Shown here piece by piece: positions 58,955-64,000 of a stretch of 64,000 nucleotides of DNA (its first letter is position 1; each line of letters begins with the position of its first letter). Position numbers and translations under genes: made by a program. The DNA is from Hoeflea sp. 108 (lineage in GTDB: Bacteria; Pseudomonadota; Alphaproteobacteria; Rhizobiales; Rhizobiaceae). The stretch spans positions 3,908,839 to 3,972,838 of the forward strand of contig NZ_KB890024.1 in the NCBI RefSeq assembly GCF_000372965.1. Reading direction: 5' to 3'. Below the pieces are notes generated by a model. That model ran no database searches, had not been told where the DNA came from, and saw only the letters and a list, made by a program, of their open reading frames with translations.

Positions 58955-59470
58955 ATGAGCGAGCATCACCGGTCGGGTTGTCCGATCAACCTCACCCTTG
59001 AGGTGGTCGGCGACAAATGGAGCCTGATCGTCCTGCGCGACATGATGTTCGGCAACCGCAGGCATTTCCGCGAGTTGCTCACCCAGTCGGAGGAAGGCAT
59101 CGCCTCCAACATCCTCGCCGACCGGCTGAAGCGGCTGGTGGCCGAGGGCTTGATCAGCAAGGCTGACGACCCCAGCCACAAGCAAAAGGCAATCTACAGC
59201 CTGACCGAGATGGCCATCGAGTTGCTGCCCGTCTTTGCCGCCATTGCCGCCTGGGGCCGCAAATGGCTGCCGGTCAGCGAAGAGCTCAGCATCCGCGCCG
59301 AGCTTCTTGAAACGGGCGGCCCCGAAATGTGGGAGCGCTTCATGGAGGAGTTGCGCACCGACCACCTCGGCGTGCCGCTGTCGGAAGCAGCGCAGAAGCG
59401 GCTGCCGGTGCGCCAGGAATTGCAGGCCGCCTATCTGGAAGTCGTCGCCCGCAACGCCGCCGCTGGCTGA
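58955..59470 (+). CDS. HxlR family transcriptional regulator
   Basis: 171 residues. The HxlR winged helix is plain: GCPINLTLEVVGDKWSLIVLRDMMFGNRRHFRELL (9-43) with the usual conserved Cys near the N-terminus (Cys9), a possible redox sensor. A ~65-residue C-terminal extension exceeds the ~110-residue minimal family. TGGAG precedes ATG 58955. Confidence 0.9.
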   Translation: MSEHHRSGCPINLTLEVVGDKWSLIVLRDMMFGNRRHFRELLTQSEEGIASNILADRLKRLVAEGLISKADDPSHKQKAIYSLTEMAIELLPVFAAIAAWGRKWLPVSEELSIRAELLETGGPEMWERFMEELRTDHLGVPLSEAAQKRLPVRQELQAAYLEVVARNAAAG

Positions 59471-59591
59471 AAATCGACTGGGCCAGGCCGGAACCGAACT
59501 GTCATGAGGCTGTTGTAGCCTGCGTACGCTGCCGGACCCTCCGTGCGGCGCCACCGGTCTTTTCCGACCCACCCAGACCAAGGAGCAGCCG

Positions 59592-60080
59592 ATGATATCC
59601 CACCCCACGCGCAACGATCTCAAGTCCAACGCCAAGAAGGTTTCGATCGAACTGCTCAACGCCAGGCTGGCCGACGCGATCGATCTGGCGCTGCTGACCA
59701 AGCAGGCGCACTGGAACATCAAGGGACCGCAATTCATCGCCGTGCACGAAATGATCGACGGCTTCCGCACCGAACTCGACGGCCATGTCGACACCATCGC
59801 CGAGCGCGCCGTACAGCTTGGCGGCACAGCCCTTGGCACCTCGCAGGTGGTGGCCGAGGCCAGCAAGCTGAAGCCCTACCCCACCGACATCTACAAGACC
59901 AAGGACCACCTCGCGGCCCTCATCGACCGTTATGCCGACGCAGCACATTCGGCGCGCGCGGCCATCGATGAAGCAGGCGAAGCGGGCGACGCCGACACTG
60001 CCGACATCTTCACGGCCTATTCGCGCGCGCTCGACAAGTCGCTGTGGTTCCTTGAAGCCCACACCCAGGAAAACGAATAA
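59592..60080 (+). CDS. dps: Dps family DNA-protecting ferritin
   Basis: 162 residues, four-helix ferritin-like fold forming a dodecamer. The ferroxidase-site residues are present in LLTKQAHWNIKGPQFIAVHEMIDGFRTELDGHVDTIAERAV (His, Asp and Glu of the interface site). It oxidises Fe(II) with H2O2 and shields DNA. aaggagcag lies just upstream. No obvious Fur, OxyR or Irr site is seen in the 121-bp upstream gap. Confidence 0.94.
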   Translation: MISHPTRNDLKSNAKKVSIELLNARLADAIDLALLTKQAHWNIKGPQFIAVHEMIDGFRTELDGHVDTIAERAVQLGGTALGTSQVVAEASKLKPYPTDIYKTKDHLAALIDRYADAAHSARAAIDEAGEAGDADTADIFTAYSRALDKSLWFLEAHTQENE

Positions 60081-60092
60081 TCTGGAAGGTCG

Positions 60093-60986
60093 TCAGGCCG
60101 GCTTGACCGCAAGCGCGGTCATGATCTCGGCTGCGGCGAGTGCAGCAATCACGGCGGGGCGCTTGTCTTTCACCGCCTCGCCGCCGATCGGGCAGACGAG
60201 CCGGGCGAACTGCTCCTCGCTGCCGCCGGCGGTCTTGAGGAACCAGCTCCTGAACGTCGCCTTCTTGGTCTTGGAGCCGATCATGCCGACATAACCGGTG
60301 TCGTCGCGCTTCAGCGCCTCGGCAACGATCAGGAAGTCGAGCGCGTGGTCGTGGGTCAAGACGACGAAGGCAGATCCTGACGGCGCCTCGCGCACCATTT
60401 CCTCCGGCATCGGCGTCAGCCTGGTGTCGATACCCGCGGGCATGCCGTCGAGCGCATCGGCGCGGGTTTCGACCACCACCACGTTCAACGGCAGCAATGC
60501 GAAGGCCGAGGCCAGCGCATGGCCGACATGGCCACCGCCGAACACCAGCACATGCGGCAGGGCAGCGTCCGACATCTCGGCCGAAGCCATCAGATCGGCG
60601 GCAATCGCCTCGTCGACATGGCGAACGGCCACTTCGACGCGGCCGCCGCAGCACTGGCCAATCTCAGGCCCGAGCGGAATGTCGAGCGTGACGCCCTTGT
60701 CGCCCTCATGCGGCGGTTCCAGATAGCGCGCCGGGATCGGATCGCCGGTCACGTGCTCCATCACGGCGCTGCGCTTGGAATTGCCATTGAGCATCGCGCG
60801 TGCGGTGTCGATGGCCATGTATTCGAGCTGGCCGCCTCCGATGGTGCCGAAGATGCGCTCCGGTGACACCAGCATCCACGCGCCCTTTTCGCGTGGGGTA
60901 GAGCCCTTGGCCTCGGTCACCTCGACCAGCGCCGCCGAAGGCGCTGTCTTGAGGAATGCCCGCAGGCTCTTGGCGGTCTTGCTCAC
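60093..60986 (-). CDS. xdhC: Xanthine dehydrogenase accessory protein
   Basis: 297 residues. XdhC inserts sulfurated molybdenum cofactor into XdhB. Typical elements are the N-terminal VEVTEAKGSTPREKGAWMLV with GGGQLEYMAI, a Cys pair in GQCCGGRVEV, and a C-terminal Rossmann-like domain with VLVFGGGHVGHALASAF. Starts with GTG at 60986, overlapping the xdhB stop (GTGA). Confidence 0.94.
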   Translation of the reverse strand: MSKTAKSLRAFLKTAPSAALVEVTEAKGSTPREKGAWMLVSPERIFGTIGGGQLEYMAIDTARAMLNGNSKRSAVMEHVTGDPIPARYLEPPHEGDKGVTLDIPLGPEIGQCCGGRVEVAVRHVDEAIAADLMASAEMSDAALPHVLVFGGGHVGHALASAFALLPLNVVVVETRADALDGMPAGIDTRLTPMPEEMVREAPSGSAFVVLTHDHALDFLIVAEALKRDDTGYVGMIGSKTKKATFRSWFLKTAGGSEEQFARLVCPIGGEAVKDKRPAVIAALAAAEIMTALAVKPA

Positions 60987-63343
60987 TTGACCTGGGCCGC
61001 CTCGGCCCGGAGGCGTTCGATCGCCATCAGCACCCGCTCCGGCGTCGCCGGCGCGTCCAGACGCGGACTGATCTTGTGGTCGGCGACACTGGCGACAGCA
61101 TCGGACAGCGACTGAAGCACCGCGATGCCAAGCGGCAGCGGCGGCTCGCCGACGGCCTTCGAGCGATGGATCGTCGGCTCGTAGGCTTCCGACCAGTCGG
61201 TCAGCGCCACATTGAAGATCTTGGGCCGGTCGGAAGCGAGCGGGATCTTGTAGGTCGACGGCGCATGGGTGCGCAGCCGGCCCTTGCCATCCCACCACAG
61301 CTCCTCCGTCGTCAGCCAGCCGGTGCCCTGGACGAAGCCGCCCTCGACCTGACCGATGTCGATGGCCCGGTTCAGCGACCGGCCGGTGTCGTGCAGGATG
61401 TCGGCACGTTCGATAACATATTCGCCGGTCAACGTGTCGACGGACACCTCCGCGCAGGCCGCACCATAGGCGTAATAATAGAAGGCGTGGCCCCTGCCCT
61501 TGCTGCGGTCCCAATGAATCTTGGGCGTCTTGTAGTGGCCCGCGGCCGACAGCTGGATGCGGTTGAGATAGGCCTGCTTGACCAGGTCGTTGAAGGCGAT
61601 CTCCTGGTTGCCGACGCGAACGCGGTTAGGCAGGAATACCACCTGGTCGGCAGGCACCTGGTATTTGTCGGCGGCAAAGGCGGTCAGGCGCTTGCGGATC
61701 TGCCGCGCCGCGTCCTGTGCCGCCATGCCGTTGAGATCGGCGCCCGAGGACGCTGCCGTCGGCGCCGTGTTCGGCACCTTGGCCGTGGTCGTAGCCGTGA
61801 TCTTCACCCTGTCGAGATCGATCTGGAATTCTTCGGCAACCACCTGCGCCACCTTGAGATGCAGGCCCTGCCCCATCTCGGTGCCGCCATGGTTCATGTG
61901 CACCGAACCGTCGGAATAGACATGCACCAGCGCGCCGGCCTGGTTGGACTCGGTCTTGGTGAAGGAGATGCCGAACTTGACCGGCGTCAGCGCCAGGCCG
62001 CGCTTGACGAAGCGGCTGTTGGCGTTGAAGGCGGCGATCTCGCGCCGGCGGCGGGCGTAGGACGCACTCTGCTCCAGTTCCGCCACGATGCGGTGGATGA
62101 TGTTGTCTTCGACCTTCTGGTGATAGGGCGTCAGGTTGCGGTCGCCCGCCTCGCCCATCGCGTCGTAGAAATTCAGCTTGCGGATTTCGAGCGGGTCCTT
62201 GCCGACCGCAAACGCCACTTCCTCGATGACGCGCTCGGCACCGACCATGCCTTGCGGGCCGCCGAAGCCGCGGAACGCCGTGTTCGACACCGTGTTGGTG
62301 TAGAGCGGCGCCGACTTTGCGTGCACGTTCGGATAAAAATAGGCGTTGTCGCAGTGAAACAGCGCGCGGTCGCCAACCGGGCCCGACAGGTCGGCCGAGA
62401 AGCCGGCGTTGAGCGCGAACATGAAGTCGACGCCAAGAATGCGGCCCTCGTCGTCGAAGCCGACCTCGTAGTCGATGGCGAAGTCGTGGCGCTTGCCGGT
62501 GGCGGTCATGTCCTCGTCGCGGTCGAGGCGGACCTTGACGGCGCGCTTGTGCTTCTTGGCAGCGATCGCGGCGATCGCGGCGCACTGGTTGGCCTGGGTT
62601 TCCTTGCCGCCGAAGCCGCCGCCCATGCGCCGCACCTCGACCTGCACCGCGTGGCTCGGCACGCCGAGCACATGGGAGACGAGATGCTGGGTCTCGCTCG
62701 GTCCTTGCGTCGAGCAATAAATGGTGACCTCGTCGTCTTCGCCGGGCACTGCCAGCGACACCTGGCCTTCGAGATAAAAATGGTCCTGGCCGCCGAGCTT
62801 CATCCGCGCCTTCACCTTGCGCGGGGCCGTGGCGATGGCAGCCGCCGCATCGCCGCGCTTCAGCGTCAGTGGCGTCGTCACCTGCCTGTCGTTTTCGGGA
62901 TCGAGGTCCCAGATGCTGATGATCGCCGGCAGCTCTTCATATTCGATCTTGGCAAGGCGTGCCGCCCGGCGAGCCTGCTCGCGGGTCTTGGCGACCACGG
63001 CGAAGATCGGCTGGCCGTGAAACTGCACCTTGCCTTCGGCCAGCACCGGATCGTCATGCATGCCGCTCGGCGACACGTCGTTTTCGCCGGGCACGTCAGC
63101 ATAGGTCAGCACGTCGACGACGCCGGGCGCGGCACGAACGGCCGACAGGTCGACACTCTTCAATGTGGCATGGGTAACGTTGGACAGGCCAAGACCGATA
63201 TGCAGCGTGCCTGCGGGTTCGGGCATGTCGTCGATGTAGATCGCTTCGCCGGCGACATGCTTGTGCGCGGAATCGTGGCGCTGGTCGGAATGCACGCCAC
63301 CCTTGATCTTGGCAGCCTTGAGGTTCGGTTGATGCTGGGTCAT
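60983..63343 (-). CDS. xdhB: Xanthine dehydrogenase molybdenum-binding subunit
   Basis: 786 residues, full length. The two halves bind molybdopterin and its Mo centre: MGGGFGGKE, RGFGGPQGM and GTEMGQGLHLK are conserved pterin/Mo contacts; Glu733 in AVGEPPLPLG is the catalytic base. Oxidises hypoxanthine and xanthine to urate with NAD+. ATG 63343 follows the xdhA stop by one base (TGACATG). Confidence 0.96.
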   Translation of the reverse strand: MTQHQPNLKAAKIKGGVHSDQRHDSAHKHVAGEAIYIDDMPEPAGTLHIGLGLSNVTHATLKSVDLSAVRAAPGVVDVLTYADVPGENDVSPSGMHDDPVLAEGKVQFHGQPIFAVVAKTREQARRAARLAKIEYEELPAIISIWDLDPENDRQVTTPLTLKRGDAAAAIATAPRKVKARMKLGGQDHFYLEGQVSLAVPGEDDEVTIYCSTQGPSETQHLVSHVLGVPSHAVQVEVRRMGGGFGGKETQANQCAAIAAIAAKKHKRAVKVRLDRDEDMTATGKRHDFAIDYEVGFDDEGRILGVDFMFALNAGFSADLSGPVGDRALFHCDNAYFYPNVHAKSAPLYTNTVSNTAFRGFGGPQGMVGAERVIEEVAFAVGKDPLEIRKLNFYDAMGEAGDRNLTPYHQKVEDNIIHRIVAELEQSASYARRRREIAAFNANSRFVKRGLALTPVKFGISFTKTESNQAGALVHVYSDGSVHMNHGGTEMGQGLHLKVAQVVAEEFQIDLDRVKITATTTAKVPNTAPTAASSGADLNGMAAQDAARQIRKRLTAFAADKYQVPADQVVFLPNRVRVGNQEIAFNDLVKQAYLNRIQLSAAGHYKTPKIHWDRSKGRGHAFYYYAYGAACAEVSVDTLTGEYVIERADILHDTGRSLNRAIDIGQVEGGFVQGTGWLTTEELWWDGKGRLRTHAPSTYKIPLASDRPKIFNVALTDWSEAYEPTIHRSKAVGEPPLPLGIAVLQSLSDAVASVADHKISPRLDAPATPERVLMAIERLRAEAAQVK

Positions 63344-63344
63344 G

Positions 63345-64000
63345 TCACGCAGCCTCGTATCTCGACACCGTGAAAGGCGCCTTGGTGCCGGTGGTTTCCG
63401 CGTAGAAGCGCAGGAGCAGGTTCTTGGCCACCAGCGCACGGTATTCGGCGGTGGCGCGCATGTCGGTCAGCGGCGTGAAGTCTTCGGCATACTTGGCCAT
63501 CGCCGCGTCCACGGTCGCTTCGGTCCAGGGCTGGCCGATCAGCGCCTTCTCCACCGCGCTGGCGCGCTTCGGCGTCGCCGCCATGCCGCCATAGGTGATG
63601 CGCACATCGGCCACCGTGCCATCCTTGGCAAGTTGCAGCCAAAACGCGCCGAGCGAGGCGGTGATGTCCTCGTCGCGGCGCTTGGTGACCTTGTAGACGG
63701 CGAAGTGGTCGTCTTTGTCGGGCACTGGCACATGCACGGCAGCGACGAATTCGCCCGGTGCGCGGTCCTGCTTGCCATAGGCGATGAAGAAGTCCTGCAA
63801 CAAGATGGTGCGGCTCTCCTTGCCCTTTCGCAGCGTAAGCTGCGCGCCGAGCGAAATCAGCGCCGGCGGCGTGTCGCCGATGGGCGAGCCGTTGGCGACG
63901 TTGCCACCGATGGTGCCCATGTTGCGCACCTGTTGGCCGCCGATGCGGTCGATGAGCGGCCCGAGTGCTGGAATGCGCTTCGACAGCGTCTCGAATGCTT
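63345..64000 (-). CDS. xdhA: Xanthine dehydrogenase FAD/iron-sulfur subunit, 5' end outside window
   Basis: C-terminal ~218 residues of the small subunit are present, comprising most of the FAD-binding domain (MGTIGGNVANGSPIGDTPP near the flavin) and the CO-dehydrogenase-flavoprotein C-terminal domain. The iron-sulfur domains lie past base 64000. The reading frame stays open to the window edge. Order xdhA-xdhB-xdhC is the standard operon. Confidence 0.94.
   Translation of the reverse strand, partial: AFETLSKRIPALGPLIDRIGGQQVRNMGTIGGNVANGSPIGDTPPALISLGAQLTLRKGKESRTILLQDFFIAYGKQDRAPGEFVAAVHVPVPDKDDHFAVYKVTKRRDEDITASLGAFWLQLAKDGTVADVRITYGGMAATPKRASAVEKALIGQPWTEATVDAAMAKYAEDFTPLTDMRATAEYRALVAKNLLLRFYAETTGTKAPFTVSRYEAA

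Noticed and set aside
60956..63373. 805-codon plus-strand open frame opposite xdhB
   Set aside because: High-GC antisense shadow. The minus strand encodes an unmistakable XdhB with all catalytic motifs, and the plus frame has no recognisable domain.
1..64000. CRISPR array, prophage, insertion sequence, tRNA or rRNA
   Set aside because: No regularly spaced repeats, integrase, transposase or structural RNA pattern was seen in any intergenic region.

Overview
The window is chromosomal-type DNA of a high-GC alphaproteobacterium. The gene content points to the order Rhizobiales (Hyphomicrobiales), most plausibly a Mesorhizobium/Aminobacter-like member of the Phyllobacteriaceae. The basis is a split proton-translocating transhydrogenase (two alpha genes plus pntB), an alphaproteobacterial aa3 oxidase subunit IV, DUF992 and DUF2000 proteins, a GAAC-N7-GAAC LexA-type site and Rhizobiales-style palindromic intergenic repeats. 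The genus is an inference. I see no rRNA, tRNA, CRISPR array, integrase or transposase. Nearly all the sequence is coding, with gaps rarely above 250 bp.

Layout. 1-4165: 3' part of an RND efflux permease, a MaoC dehydratase, a TetR regulator, two CGTACATGTACG palindromes and a small exported protein, then a small FPASDP-motif protein. 4258-9872: sarcosine oxidase operon soxB-(unknown gene)-soxD-soxA-soxG on the minus strand, with overlapping or abutting genes. 10106-18183: SDR dehydrogenase, Fsr-type MFS exporter, AraC regulator with a divergent DUF2000 gene, exported GH5 glycosidase, rpsU, TPR lipoprotein, quinone-reductase-like flavoprotein, DUF992 protein, LysE exporter. 18320-23510: pntB-pntA2-pntA1, oxidase subunit IV, and an ABC-type periplasmic binding protein. 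23622-30468: FeeM-like acyltransferase, GGDEF-EAL protein, fused indolepyruvate:ferredoxin oxidoreductase. 30601-37151: lipoprotein, CGNR zinc-finger regulator, orphan LivH-type permease, TRAP transporter (small and large permease on plus, binding protein convergent on minus), VOC protein. 37452-46000: class-I-glutaminase-fold (C26) hydrolase, LacI, DMT exporter, two MarR regulators, Tat-exported intradiol dioxygenase, His-rich CobW-type GTPase with a WD40 protein, small membrane and exported proteins. 46092-51693: class III aminotransferase plus glutamine-synthetase-like ligase, then a putative SOS-controlled pair of radical SAM and UdgX-type DNA repair genes. 51786-64000: purine-degradation genes (xdhA-B-C, guaD, membrane urate hydroxylase puuD, UPF0303 protein, glycerate kinase) interrupted by LysR, serine hydrolase, HxlR and Dps genes.

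How the genes work together. The right end forms a route guanine -> xanthine (GuaD) -> urate (XdhABC) -> 5-hydroxyisourate (PuuD). The glycerate kinase could drain the glyoxylate produced later in ureide breakdown. The sarcosine oxidase operon, the C26 hydrolase, the aminotransferase/gamma-glutamyl-amine-ligase-like pair and several amino acid or carboxylate transporters suggest a soil or rhizosphere nitrogen scavenger. Several intergenic regions carry clear inverted repeats next to an obvious cognate regulator (TetR, CGNR, LacI, MarR, LexA, LysR, HxlR types); these are the best leads for new regulatory biology. No large unknown system is evident. The most interesting loci are the LexA-boxed radical SAM/UdgX operon, the FeeM-like synthase behind a CtrA-like site, the unknown gene inside the sox operon, and the TetR/palindrome/secreted-peptide locus.
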